Assembly (NCBI GenBank): GCA_050948905.1
Contig: JBMNES010000001.1
Coordinates: 1,488,001-1,552,000 of the forward strand
Reading direction: 5' to 3'
Length of the DNA stretch: 64,000 nucleotides
Source of the DNA: DTKD01 sp050948905
GTDB taxonomy: Bacteria; Armatimonadota; UBA5829
Shown piece by piece: positions 16,630 through 25,037 of the stretch. The notes under the pieces are model-generated. The model saw nothing but the letters and a program-made list of their open reading frames with translations. It had not been told where the DNA came from and did not search any database. Every line of letters starts with the position of its first letter. Position 1 is the first letter of the stretch. Made by a program: the position numbers and the translations under genes.

Positions 16630-16665
16630 GCATACCTCCGCTCGCTATATCGGGCGGAGGTATGC
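16630..16665 (+). terminator. Terminator of the glycerophosphodiester operon
   Basis: A perfect 12-bp stem, GCATACCTCCGC / GCGGAGGTATGC (16630-16641 and 16654-16665), has a 12-nt loop and is followed by CCCTCTATTAG. It starts 22 nt after the antiporter stop. The T-tract is weak. Confidence 0.75.
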
Positions 16666-16994
16666 CCCTCTATTAGTCTTCCTCCTCATATTTCTCATAT
16701 TCTTAAAAATAAACCCGTTGTCGATGCTATGAAGTTGATTGTCGTTGTTGTGTTTCATTGCTAATAATTGTGGGTAAGCCAGAATGCACGGCTGAGCCGT
16801 CTCGCGAGTGACACGCCAAGTGCTTGAGACAGATGTGACACGAAGTGCAATACTTTCACGGAACTCGAACTGTTACTATTATGTTACTTTAAGAGTCGGC
16901 TGCACAATATGTAAAGAAACGACAGTATATCACTACAAAATGATGACATAGCCAGAAATAATGACTGATATCCGAATAAATCTTCGCAACCCTA
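16666..16994. other. Non-coding region upstream of the Tad locus
   Basis: No gene is visible in this AT-richer stretch. It contains a short hairpin ACGGC-TGA-GCCGT (about 16788-16800) and an imperfect direct repeat: GTGACACGCCAAGTGC (16808-16823) and GTGACACGAAGTGC (16835-16848), 27 bp apart and about 150 bp upstream of the tad promoter. These could be regulator sites. Confidence 0.4.
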
Positions 16995-17023
16995 TTGACA
17001 GCCGGGAAAGTGCCACATATACT
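16995..17023 (+). promoter_or_regulatory. Sigma70-type promoter of the Tad pilus operon
   Basis: TTGACA (16995-17000), a 17-nt spacer and TATACT (17018-17023) closely match the consensus. Transcription would begin near 17030, about 40 nt before the prepilin peptidase start. No other good promoter was seen before 27086, so the ten tad genes may be one transcript. Confidence 0.78.
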
Positions 17024-17071
17024 CATTATGGATTATGGCCGGCAGGCTGATTTGGCCTTTTGAGACGCACT

Positions 17072-17584
17072 ATGATGAAACTACAGATAGCGGATTATGT
17101 TCTCATAGTCGTCCTGGTGGTCGCGGTGTATTCAGATTTGAGGTTCCGAAAAGTATGGAACTGGCTTACTGTTTCGGCGATCATCGTGGGGCTGGGGCTT
17201 GCTTTGTTCGCGCCGGGTGCGTTGACGATGGTGGATTGCCTGAAAGGGCTTGCCCTTATGTTGCTGGTTGGGCTGGTCGGGTATTTCACCGGCTTCATCG
17301 GAGCTGGCGATGCGAAATTGCTGGCGGGCATCGGCTCTCTGGCGGGTATTTCGTCGGTCGCGTTGATATTGGTTGTCAGCGCAGTGGCGGGAGGGGTTAT
17401 GGCTCTCGTGCTGATGGCGGCGAAATACGGAGCAAAACACGGGCTGGGTAGGATCGGAAGAGGCTTTCTCCAGATGGCCGCTGTCAGATCAGTATATGCT
17501 GGAGCGGTCGACGAGAAACGAACCCGGCTGCCGTATTCACTGGCTATCGCGATGGGTGCGATGGTGTGGTTAATTTTTCGCTGA
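17072..17584 (+). CDS. cpaA: Type IV prepilin peptidase CpaA/TadV
   Basis: This is a small (about 170 aa) A24-family aspartic prepilin peptidase that removes the leader of Flp-type prepilins in the inner membrane. The two catalytic aspartates are visible in YSDLRFRKVWNW (about residue 20) and GAGDAKLLAGIG. Four to six hydrophobic helices cover the rest. It lacks the N-methylase domain of PilD, as is usual for Tad systems. ATG codons at 17072 and 17075 are both possible; the TTG at 17060 is less likely. It is the first gene of the Tad locus. Confidence 0.88.
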   Translation: MMKLQIADYVLIVVLVVAVYSDLRFRKVWNWLTVSAIIVGLGLALFAPGALTMVDCLKGLALMLLVGLVGYFTGFIGAGDAKLLAGIGSLAGISSVALILVVSAVAGGVMALVLMAAKYGAKHGLGRIGRGFLQMAAVRSVYAGAVDEKRTRLPYSLAIAMGAMVWLIFR

Positions 17585-17642
17585 TTCGCAGTGATCAATA
17601 TAAATGTTGGGAGAGAGACCACAGTAAAGGAGGTGGTAGAGA

Positions 17643-17825
17643 ATGTTAGCGAAGTTGATGAGTTTCATTAAAGACGAAGAGGGCGTTACTATGGTTGAGT
17701 ATGCCCTCATACTGGCCCTGGTTGCTATTGTGGCGATTACGGCGTGGAAAACTTTGGGGACCGGGATAAAAAACGCAGTCACTGAAGCTGGTGACGAAGT
17801 GACTGACGCGACTGGCGGCGGTTAG
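17643..17825 (+). CDS. flp: Flp-type major pilin
   Basis: A 60-residue prepilin. A short basic/acidic leader ends in Gly (FIKDEEG), cleaved before VTMVEYALILALVAIVAI, with the conserved Glu+5 and Tyr+6 of Flp pilins. The mature protein is about 46 residues and ends in a Gly-rich tail. It has a very strong ribosome-binding site (AAAGGAGGTGG) consistent with high expression. It lies between its peptidase and TadE. Confidence 0.93.
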   Translation: MLAKLMSFIKDEEGVTMVEYALILALVAIVAITAWKTLGTGIKNAVTEAGDEVTDATGGG

Positions 17826-17879
17826 TAAGCGTGGGGCGCGGTGGCGTGATACCCGCCGCGCCCGTGTACGGAGTGCGGG

Positions 17880-18326
17880 ATGCAGGCAGCATACACACCA
17901 AAATCTGGCGCTCGAAAAACCCGCAGAGGAGCTGCTATGGTCGAGATGGTCATAGTGCTCAGCGTGCTGTTGATGCTCCTTTTCGGGATGATCGACTTGG
18001 GTTTAATATTAAAAAACTCCCTGGCGCTCTCGCATCTGGCAAAAAACGCAGCACGAAGCTATGCGTTGGGGACTGATACGGCTACCATTGCCGATCGGGT
18101 CAAAGTAGATGCACAGGCTTTGGGCCTGCAGCAAAATAAGCTCAGCATCACGTTTCTTTCGCACGACGACGAATATGAAGACGAACTGAGCCAGTCTCCT
18201 CAGAGTCAAGTCCTGCATAACATGGAAGTTACCCTGAAATATCAGCACAGCACGATTGCTGGCAGGCTGGTTGGGTTACCTCATACAGTAACCCTAAAGG
18301 GAGCCGGGGTCCACATCAAGGAATAG
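17880..18326 (+). CDS. TadE-like minor pseudopilin
   Basis: A 148-residue protein with the TadE-like segment RRGAAMVEMVIVLSVLLMLL and then FGMIDLG at residues 15-43. This is a prepilin-like leader with hydrophobic helix and Glu. TadE and TadF-type pseudopilins are processed by the same peptidase and are needed for Flp pilus assembly. The remainder is a soluble periplasmic domain. The ATG at 17880 follows a GGAG by 6 nt. TadG follows 12 nt later. Confidence 0.87.
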   Translation: MQAAYTPKSGARKTRRGAAMVEMVIVLSVLLMLLFGMIDLGLILKNSLALSHLAKNAARSYALGTDTATIADRVKVDAQALGLQQNKLSITFLSHDDEYEDELSQSPQSQVLHNMEVTLKYQHSTIAGRLVGLPHTVTLKGAGVHIKE

Positions 18327-18338
18327 GCACGGCAGGAA

Positions 18339-19547
18339 ATGAGACACAAAACTCGTAAAGGACGAGCACAGTCCGGAGCCGTCATGGTCATGGTGGTTAT
18401 CGCCATCGCGGCGTTGATGGGGGTAGCCGCCCTGGTCATCGACATCGGACTGCTATACGTCGCAAAACAGAACGCGCAGAACATCGCCGATCAATGCGCG
18501 GTCTCAGCCCTTGCCGCCATAAACAACTACGCCGATGCCGGAATCCAAAGAGCGACGGCCAAATTCGAGATAGACAAAATATCGGGCTATATGTTCGCCA
18601 AATATCCTGCCATGACATCAGGGCCGGATATCAGAAAAGCGGGAATAGCGCAGCCTGCAGGCTCGCCGTTGTTGTTTTGTGGAATAGGCTACGACCATAA
18701 TATACGCAACACGACTGTCAATCCTCCACTGAATATTCTGGCCTGGGGTGAAAAAGACTTTAACATATCCGTTCAGACTACCTGCACAATACCCGTCGAT
18801 ATGCCGTTTGGAAGATTGTATGGCTCCAGCAGAAGAACCGTCAGCGCGGATGCTGTGGCGCGGTTATATTCGCTGCCGAGGCTGAGGTACAACTTCGTTC
18901 CGTGGGCCATCAAGTATAAGATGGTCTTCCCTCCTCCCGGCGAAGGGGATGGGCCGCAGGTTGGGTCCAAAATGACGGGAAAGCTGGTTGTGCCTGGCAC
19001 GCCGGCCGATGCTTCTGAGCCGTTCAGGATACTCGCAGTCGAATTGCCCGGTGGCTATGCGGATAGCTTAGCTGGAAACGCGGAGCCTGTCGAGTACGGC
19101 ACCGATCTTCCTGCAGAACCTCCGGAGACGCTTGTGCAGTCGTCTTATATCAGGCTTTTGGAGAATCAGGTCGGTTTCAATAGCGTTACTGCATCGGCAT
19201 TGAAAAGCCGGTTCGGAGTCGACCCGGCTTACGATGACGGAGCTTATGAGGCTTGGAAAAACAACGGCGAAAATGGAGTCTTTGCGGACAGCACCAGGAT
19301 TTTAATGGCGCTGATCATAGCCGAGACGCCGGAGGCAAATGGCTCATATAAGGTGCGCGGTTTCGCGCCTCTGTTTGTTACGAAATACGACGCGGTCGAT
19401 GGCAAAGTCGAGTTTGTATTACTATCGTGCATTAGCAGCCACAACAGGCTGAGCTGGAATCTCAAGGTGAAACCAAGATACACCACGAGTATGGTCAGCA
19501 AAATTATGCTTTACGATTTTGGCACCAGGCTAATCAGAGACTTTTAA
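18339..19547 (+). CDS. TadG-like pilus assembly protein
   Basis: A 402-residue protein that starts with a TadE/G-type N-terminus: the basic RHKTRKGRAQSGAVMVMVVI and a transmembrane helix to residue 45, ending IGLLYVAKQNAQNIADQCAVSALA. This is typical of Tad pseudopilin-like proteins that anchor the apparatus between inner membrane and periplasm. No VWA domain with an intact MIDAS was recognised, so it is TadG-like in its N-terminus only. It sits directly after TadE. Confidence 0.78.
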   Translation: MRHKTRKGRAQSGAVMVMVVIAIAALMGVAALVIDIGLLYVAKQNAQNIADQCAVSALAAINNYADAGIQRATAKFEIDKISGYMFAKYPAMTSGPDIRKAGIAQPAGSPLLFCGIGYDHNIRNTTVNPPLNILAWGEKDFNISVQTTCTIPVDMPFGRLYGSSRRTVSADAVARLYSLPRLRYNFVPWAIKYKMVFPPPGEGDGPQVGSKMTGKLVVPGTPADASEPFRILAVELPGGYADSLAGNAEPVEYGTDLPAEPPETLVQSSYIRLLENQVGFNSVTASALKSRFGVDPAYDDGAYEAWKNNGENGVFADSTRILMALIIAETPEANGSYKVRGFAPLFVTKYDAVDGKVEFVLLSCISSHNRLSWNLKVKPRYTTSMVSKIMLYDFGTRLIRDF

Positions 19548-19601
19548 GCGCCTGGATAATCGGCAATTATTATGGTCTTTTATGCGGGCCAGGGGGTGGC
19601 T

Positions 19602-20447
19602 ATGGGCAAAAGTTGGACTAAAAGAAATGTTCTGATCGCAGCGGCTCTAGTCGGGATAATCACCGGGTTGATCGTTTGGAATTATTTGCCGCGTGGGCGC
19701 CCGTTGGCGGAGACGGCTGTCGCGACTGTGGCTGTCTCCAGAGGGGAACTTATCACCAGGGATATGGTCACCCTGAAGGCGATAGCTCGGCACGGACAAT
19801 CGACGTTGTCTTCCGAGGCTGTGGTAGGAAAGATCGCTTTGGCAAATATTGAAAAGGGCGATCGGTTCCAGCTTGATAAGCTCGGTCCAAAGGGGCTTTC
19901 CGCGGAGGTACCCGCTGGTATGCGGGCGGTGAGCGTCGGTGTGGATGCGGTCATAAACGTTGCGGGATTTGTCCAGCCGGGTGACCATGTGGATGTGGTC
20001 GCAACTTATAACCGCGGCGACAGCGCATATTCTGAGACTATCCTCCAAAACGTGGAGTTGTTGGCTGTCGGCCAGAAAATAAAGGCGGGTGAGCGGGAAA
20101 CCGTTCAACAGGAGCGTAAAACTGCTACGCTTATCGTGACCCCCGATCAGGCTCAATTGGTGACGTTAGCCGAAAATCAGGGCAAATTGAGGCTGGTTCT
20201 TCGTAATCCCAACGATGTGGTACATGAGCAATTGCAGGAAACCACATCCAGAGTGCCGGTTACGGTAAAAGAAACTCCGCGGACGATCTATCCGACCCCG
20301 CACGTTCCAACTACCGAAAGGGTTCTGCCGCCTCAATCAGTGACACAACTTATCCAGCACAACGCTGAAATCGTCCCGGAGCAGCCTCCTACTGTAGAGG
20401 TGATTCGCGGCAACGTCAGAACCCAGGAAGTGGTCAGCATAGACTAA
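19602..20447 (+). CDS. cpaB: Flp pilus assembly protein CpaB/RcpC
   Basis: A 281-residue periplasmic protein with an N-terminal anchor (VLIAAALVGIITGLIVWNYL) followed by a SAF domain (TVAVSRGELITRDMVTLK) and the RcpC/CpaB domain (GMRAVSVGVDAVINVAGFVQ, PGDHVDVVATY). CpaB works with the secretin in the outer-membrane part of the Tad machine. The C-terminus is Pro/Gln-rich and ends VRTQEVVSID. The start is the ATG at 19602 after a GGGGGTGG; the open frame begins 30 nt earlier. Confidence 0.88.
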   Translation: MGKSWTKRNVLIAAALVGIITGLIVWNYLPRGRPLAETAVATVAVSRGELITRDMVTLKAIARHGQSTLSSEAVVGKIALANIEKGDRFQLDKLGPKGLSAEVPAGMRAVSVGVDAVINVAGFVQPGDHVDVVATYNRGDSAYSETILQNVELLAVGQKIKAGERETVQQERKTATLIVTPDQAQLVTLAENQGKLRLVLRNPNDVVHEQLQETTSRVPVTVKETPRTIYPTPHVPTTERVLPPQSVTQLIQHNAEIVPEQPPTVEVIRGNVRTQEVVSID

Positions 20448-20501
20448 TCAGGGCAGTTCAATGTGCGCAGTCGTTTTCATGCGCTGGGAGGTATGCAACA
20501 C

Positions 20502-22283
20502 ATGAGATCAATAGAGAACGGCAAAAGGATGTGGAGATTTTGGGCGGCGTTTCTCGCCATAATAGTCTTTTCACTGCCCTGTTTCCTCGCGAATGCCGGA
20601 GATACAGATAAATCGATTGCGGCTGATGTGGTGGCCGAGTCCTCGTCGCAGTCAGACATCGACTCCGATCAACCTATAACAGACCCGCAGGTGCCGCATG
20701 CGTTTGCTCACAAAAATATGCTGCCCGGAGAGTCTATCCTGCTAAACGGCCGCTCGATCACCCGGGCTGCGGTAAATTTGCCGGAGGTCGTCGATCTCGT
20801 GGTTGTGTCTAAGGGTGAGGTAATCCTCAACGCCAAGGCCGAGGGCAAGGCTGTGGTGAGGATATGGGACTCCGTTTATAAACCCGCCACCTATTATGTA
20901 ACTGTGGCCCAACCGAAACCGGAACCGGAGGTCGTGGCGGCGGAGTTGACTGCTCAGATAGGCGTGCCGACTATCAGCGTGCAGGCTAATCAGGCCAGCA
21001 TATTATTATCCGGTACGGCAAAAAGCGATGAGCAGATCAAAAGGGCGGAATATATCGCCCAGAGCACGGGTCTTAAAGTCGTTAATTTGATTAAACTGGA
21101 CGCCATTTCCGCTGCCTCGGTGATTGAGGCCCTGAAAGAGGCGATTAATAACCCGTCTCTGACCTATAAAGAACTGCCGGACAATACGGTGATGATCACA
21201 GGGGATGTGCCGACCACCACTGAGGTGCTTAAGATTCGCGACATCATAGGGGCCTGGGTTGAGGATGTGCAGCCCGCCTCCGGAACCGGCACCAGCGTTA
21301 AAAGCGATACGCAGGTCAACTTTATCAGCAACGATCAAATCACCATCCCCGACGCAGTAGACCGAGCCAGGACAGAGGCGACGCTGCAGGACCCTGGCGG
21401 GGTAGTGGTCGGCGAGGAAACCAACGCTATCCGCAGCGTCTTTTCGGGTCGTGTGCCGAATGGGCCGAGGATAGTAGCGGTTATAAACGTCGATTTGGCT
21501 ACCGCACGGCAGGTGCTCGTCACAGCGCAGGTGCTGGAGGTAGACCGCAGCAAACTCAAGGAGCTTGGGGTCAAATGGGGATCGGCGCTTAACGGGGTCT
21601 TTATCGATCAGCCGTTTTTTGTTTTAGAGAACGCCAGCGGACTCGTGCCGGATACATCTGTTGGAGGGGTTGGCCTCAACGACGGAGTCAATACATTTAG
21701 CAGACTGCCCTTTGCGGCGCAGATTCGCGCTCTGATCGACAGCAGCTATGCCAGAATTCTATCTGAACCCAAGCTGCTCATTGCCGATGGTCGGGCCGCA
21801 AGCATTTTGGTCGGCGGTGAGCTACCCATACCGATAGCACAGAACTCCAGCATCGGGGTCGCCTCGGTAACGGTTCAATATAAGCCCTTTGGCATCCAAT
21901 TGACCGTAAGGCCGAAGATCGGTGACGATAACCGCATTGCGCTCACTGTGACTCCGGAGGTCAGCGACGTGGACAGGGACCCCAATTCAGGGGTCAGGAC
22001 AGCCGGCATAGTGGTTCCTGCTCTCACAGTCAGGCGAGCGACCACGACAGTGCATGTGCAAAACTGCCAGTCGCTCGCCATAGGCGGACTGTTTTCCAGC
22101 ACATCGGCTAAAGTCATTAGCGAGATTCCGCTGCTTAGCAAGATACCAGTGCTTGGCGAACTCTTCAAGAGCAGGAATTTCCTGGAAAAACAGACCGAGC
22201 TGATAATAGTCGTCACCCCGCAATTGATTGAGAAAGGTACCAACGCGCCAATACCTGTGCCGCAGGACGGTATTGATCGGTAA
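20502..22283 (+). CDS. cpaC: Tad secretin CpaC/RcpA
   Basis: This is the outer-membrane secretin ring through which the Flp pilus exits. The 593-residue protein has a signal peptide (WAAFLAIIVFSLPCFLANA), a pilus/secretin N-terminal domain (ESILLNGRSITRAAVNLPEV), a BON-like domain (QIKRAEYIAQSTGLKVVN), an N1-type repeat (AASVIEALKEAINNPSLTY) and the secretin core (ARILSEPKLLIADGRAASIL to the conserved LSKIPVLGELFKSR and TELIIVVTPQLIE). The ATG at 20502 is chosen because GGGAGGT lies 9 nt upstream. CpaE follows 9 nt after the stop. Confidence 0.92.
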   Translation: MRSIENGKRMWRFWAAFLAIIVFSLPCFLANAGDTDKSIAADVVAESSSQSDIDSDQPITDPQVPHAFAHKNMLPGESILLNGRSITRAAVNLPEVVDLVVVSKGEVILNAKAEGKAVVRIWDSVYKPATYYVTVAQPKPEPEVVAAELTAQIGVPTISVQANQASILLSGTAKSDEQIKRAEYIAQSTGLKVVNLIKLDAISAASVIEALKEAINNPSLTYKELPDNTVMITGDVPTTTEVLKIRDIIGAWVEDVQPASGTGTSVKSDTQVNFISNDQITIPDAVDRARTEATLQDPGGVVVGEETNAIRSVFSGRVPNGPRIVAVINVDLATARQVLVTAQVLEVDRSKLKELGVKWGSALNGVFIDQPFFVLENASGLVPDTSVGGVGLNDGVNTFSRLPFAAQIRALIDSSYARILSEPKLLIADGRAASILVGGELPIPIAQNSSIGVASVTVQYKPFGIQLTVRPKIGDDNRIALTVTPEVSDVDRDPNSGVRTAGIVVPALTVRRATTTVHVQNCQSLAIGGLFSSTSAKVISEIPLLSKIPVLGELFKSRNFLEKQTELIIVVTPQLIEKGTNAPIPVPQDGIDR

Positions 22284-22292
22284 TACAGTGTT

Positions 22293-23435
22293 ATGAATGA
22301 AAGACGGCAAAATATACGAATACTGGTGGCTGCCAAGGACCGGGCGGTAAGGGATCGGCTGCGCAGAGTGCTCACGGAGTCCGAGGATTTCGTCATCACT
22401 GGGGTTGCGGCCGATGGCCTGGAGGCGGTGCATGTCGCCAGCATCAGAAAACACGATGTCGCGGTGGTGATGTTCGATTTGCCGATCTATGACGGTTTGC
22501 AGACCACCAGGATGATTCGACAATATGTGCCCTCGGTGAAAGGGATAATCGTAGGAAACGGCGACGTCGGGCCGGATATGACCAGGCAGGCGATGATGGC
22601 GGGTGCGTCGGCGTGTCTGTCCTCGGCCGAAATTGATTCAGCTCTGGTGGAGATTATCAAGCAGATATGTCCGCCGCCGTTGCCTCCTCCCGCCCCGCCG
22701 TGCAGCATAATTGCGGTGACTGGTGGCAGGGGAGGGATCGGCAAAAGCACAGTGGCATCTGGTTTGGCGCTTTGTTTACATCAAAAATATCCGGATAAGG
22801 TTGTGCTGCTGGACATGTATACGCAGTTCGGTGACATAGCCACCATGATGCGCCTGCCAGACCCGCGTCCACTTTCAGAATTGAATGCGGACAACATAGA
22901 CCTGGAACTGCTGGAATCGTATATGTCCAGGCACGAAAGTGGGCTGAAGGTGCTGGTCGCGGCTACGGAGATCAGCCCGTTGGAGGCGCTGGGTGGAGAT
23001 CTGCTGGAAAATATTATACATCAGCTAAAGCGCGGCTACCGGTATGTGTTGATCGATCTGCCGCCGCTGATGCACGAACCTGTGCTCAGGGTGATCTCTC
23101 TGTGTCATGAACTGTTGATAGTGGCAAACCGGTTCGAGGTGCAGACGGTGACTGACGGCAAGAAGTTGCTTGATACGGTTGCGCCTCGTTACATTCCGTT
23201 GGAGCAGGTCAGGTTGGTGATAAATCGCGTCTCCAGGCACGATACGCTTAATCAGAAGCAGATCGAGCAGGCCACGGGGCTAAAAGTCGAGGCGCTGCTG
23301 CCCAACCAGCGCAATCTCGCAGGTGATCCGATGCGAGGCAACACGAAGCTGGCTAAGGCCCTTCACCAACTCGCAGACAAGCTGGTGGAGGAGTCGATGC
23401 CGTTGGTATCCGACACGGATTCAGTTGGTGATTGA
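22293..23435 (+). CDS. cpaE: CpaE/TadZ: receiver-like domain plus MinD-type ATPase
   Basis: A 380-residue Tad localisation factor. Residues 1-125 form a response-regulator-like domain with an Asp at the phosphorylation site (Asp62, VVMFDLPIYDG). The N-terminal acidic pair is reduced and the usual Lys near residue 110 is Ser (GASACLSSA), so it is probably a pseudo-receiver. A proline linker (PPPLPPPAPP) leads to a ParA/MinD ATPase with P-loop GGRGGIGKST (144-153), where the signature Lys of the deviant Walker A is Arg. TadZ/CpaE proteins place the pilus at cell poles. The gene runs into a repeat array. Confidence 0.9.
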   Translation: MNERRQNIRILVAAKDRAVRDRLRRVLTESEDFVITGVAADGLEAVHVASIRKHDVAVVMFDLPIYDGLQTTRMIRQYVPSVKGIIVGNGDVGPDMTRQAMMAGASACLSSAEIDSALVEIIKQICPPPLPPPAPPCSIIAVTGGRGGIGKSTVASGLALCLHQKYPDKVVLLDMYTQFGDIATMMRLPDPRPLSELNADNIDLELLESYMSRHESGLKVLVAATEISPLEALGGDLLENIIHQLKRGYRYVLIDLPPLMHEPVLRVISLCHELLIVANRFEVQTVTDGKKLLDTVAPRYIPLEQVRLVINRVSRHDTLNQKQIEQATGLKVEALLPNQRNLAGDPMRGNTKLAKALHQLADKLVEESMPLVSDTDSVGD

Positions 23436-23640
23436 CAATTTCAAAACCCTGTCATTTCGAGCGAAGCGAGACAGTTGGTGATTGACAGTGTCCCGACCCT
23501 GTCATTTCGAGCGAAGCGAGACGGTTGATGATTGACAGTGACCCGACCTTGTCATTTCGAGCGAAGCGAGACGGTTGATGATTGACAGTGACCCGACCCT
23601 GTCATTTCGAGCGAAGCGAGAAATCTGCTTTTTCCGGACC
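23423..23640. repeat. Four tandem 50-bp repeats inside the Tad operon
   Basis: The 255-bp gap between cpaE and cpaF is filled by GTCATTTCGAGCGAAGCGAG units at 23451, 23501, 23551 and 23601, joined by GTTGGTGATTGACAGTG-type linkers. The period is exactly 50 bp. The last unit continues into AAATCTGCTTTTTCC like the dispersed element elsewhere. The first copy overlaps the cpaE 3' end. Linkers are themselves repeated, so this is not a CRISPR. Confidence 0.92.
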
Positions 23641-23690
23641 AAGCTTGATTTCCCGGATAAAGGCCTTGCCTAATTCTACTGTCATGGGAG

Positions 23691-25037
23691 ATGAAAACTA
23701 GCGTGATATCGGTGGATAAACTCTTTAATGTCTCGGAAACCGCGAGACAGGCTGGAATAGACGATAAGACGTTCGCGGACCTCGTGGTGGAGTCCCATCG
23801 GATGGTCACCGAGGAAAAGGAAGCGGCGCAGCTCGTCGCGCTGACTCCGCAGGCACGCATCGAACTGGCTAAGGATGCGGTTCGGAAGGTGGCCAAACAT
23901 CACTCGATCCATCTTACTGCGGAGATGATTCAATCCATAGCCAAAGAGGTCGAGGCGGAAATATCGGAATATGGGCCAATTCAGACCCTTATAGAAGACC
24001 CGGACATCACTGAGGTAATGGTCAACGGGCCGCGAAACATATATATCGAGCGGGGCGGCAAGCTATATCGTCATCCCAAAGTCTTCCGGGATGACACCCA
24101 TGTTATGCGAATTATCGAGAGAATAGTCCACGCGCTCGGCAGGAGAATCGACGAGAGCAGCCCTATGGTCGACGCCCGGCTGCCGGACGGATCAAGGGTT
24201 AATGTTATCATCCCTCCTTTGGCGATAGATGGCCCGACGCTCACAGTTCGCAAATTCGCCCGCCAACCCCTTACCGCGCAGGCATTGGTCGAGAACGGGA
24301 CTATGTCAGCCGACATGCGCGATTTTCTAGAGGCTATGGTCAAAGCCAGGATCACAATTATGATCTCCGGCGGAACTGGCAGCGGCAAGACTACGACCCT
24401 GAACGCGCTCAGCGGTTTTATATTACCGGAAGAGCGGATCGTGACGATAGAAGACGCTGCTGAGCTGCAACTGCAACAGAATCACGTTGTGCGGTTAGAA
24501 TGTCGACCACCTAATATAGAGAACAAGGGTGAGGTCACCACGCGGCACCTTGTCCGAAACGCGCTGCGAATGCGGCCGGACAGAATTATCGTAGGCGAGG
24601 TGCGCGGCGGTGAGGCGTTGGATATGCTGCAGGCTATGAATACCGGACATGAGGGTTCGCTTTCCACGGCTCACGCCAACAGCCCAAGAGATGCGCTGGC
24701 CAGGCTTGAGACTATGGTGTTAATGGCAGGTACGGAGCTGCCATCCCTTGCCATTCGCGAGCAGATAGCCTCGGCGGTTAAGTTAATTATCCATCAATCT
24801 CGCTTCCGAGACGGCACCAGGAGGATCGAAAAGATCACAGAAGTGAGAGGCATGGAGGGCGGGGTCATCACGACCCAGGAGGTTTTTGTTTTCGACCAAT
24901 ACGATACGGACTCATCTACTGGAGTAGTCATCGGACAGCATAAACCGACCGGCTTCCGGCCGTTGTTTATGGATCGTCTGAAGAAAGACGGTATCGTTGT
25001 CTCCGACGACATCTTCGGTGCTCGTCGCTGGAAGTGA
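23691..25037 (+). CDS. cpaF: Tad pilus assembly ATPase CpaF/TadA
   Basis: This secretion ATPase of the VirB11/type II family powers Flp pilus assembly. The 448-residue protein has an N-terminal helical domain, a GPIQTLIEDPDITEVMVNGP motif typical of TadA/CpaF, Walker A GGTGSGKT (227-234), an acidic Walker B region (DRIIVGEVRGGEALDMLQAM) and the His box GHEGSLSTAHANSPRDAL. The start is uncertain: ATG 23691 has a GGGAG immediately next to it, so GTG 23703 or 23712 are possible. Its stop overlaps the tadB start. Confidence 0.92.
   Translation: MKTSVISVDKLFNVSETARQAGIDDKTFADLVVESHRMVTEEKEAAQLVALTPQARIELAKDAVRKVAKHHSIHLTAEMIQSIAKEVEAEISEYGPIQTLIEDPDITEVMVNGPRNIYIERGGKLYRHPKVFRDDTHVMRIIERIVHALGRRIDESSPMVDARLPDGSRVNVIIPPLAIDGPTLTVRKFARQPLTAQALVENGTMSADMRDFLEAMVKARITIMISGGTGSGKTTTLNALSGFILPEERIVTIEDAAELQLQQNHVVRLECRPPNIENKGEVTTRHLVRNALRMRPDRIIVGEVRGGEALDMLQAMNTGHEGSLSTAHANSPRDALARLETMVLMAGTELPSLAIREQIASAVKLIIHQSRFRDGTRRIEKITEVRGMEGGVITTQEVFVFDQYDTDSSTGVVIGQHKPTGFRPLFMDRLKKDGIVVSDDIFGARRWK

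Noticed and set aside
23423..23640. CRISPR-like array
   Set aside because: The sequences between units are themselves near-identical, so there are no spacers, and no cas gene is present.
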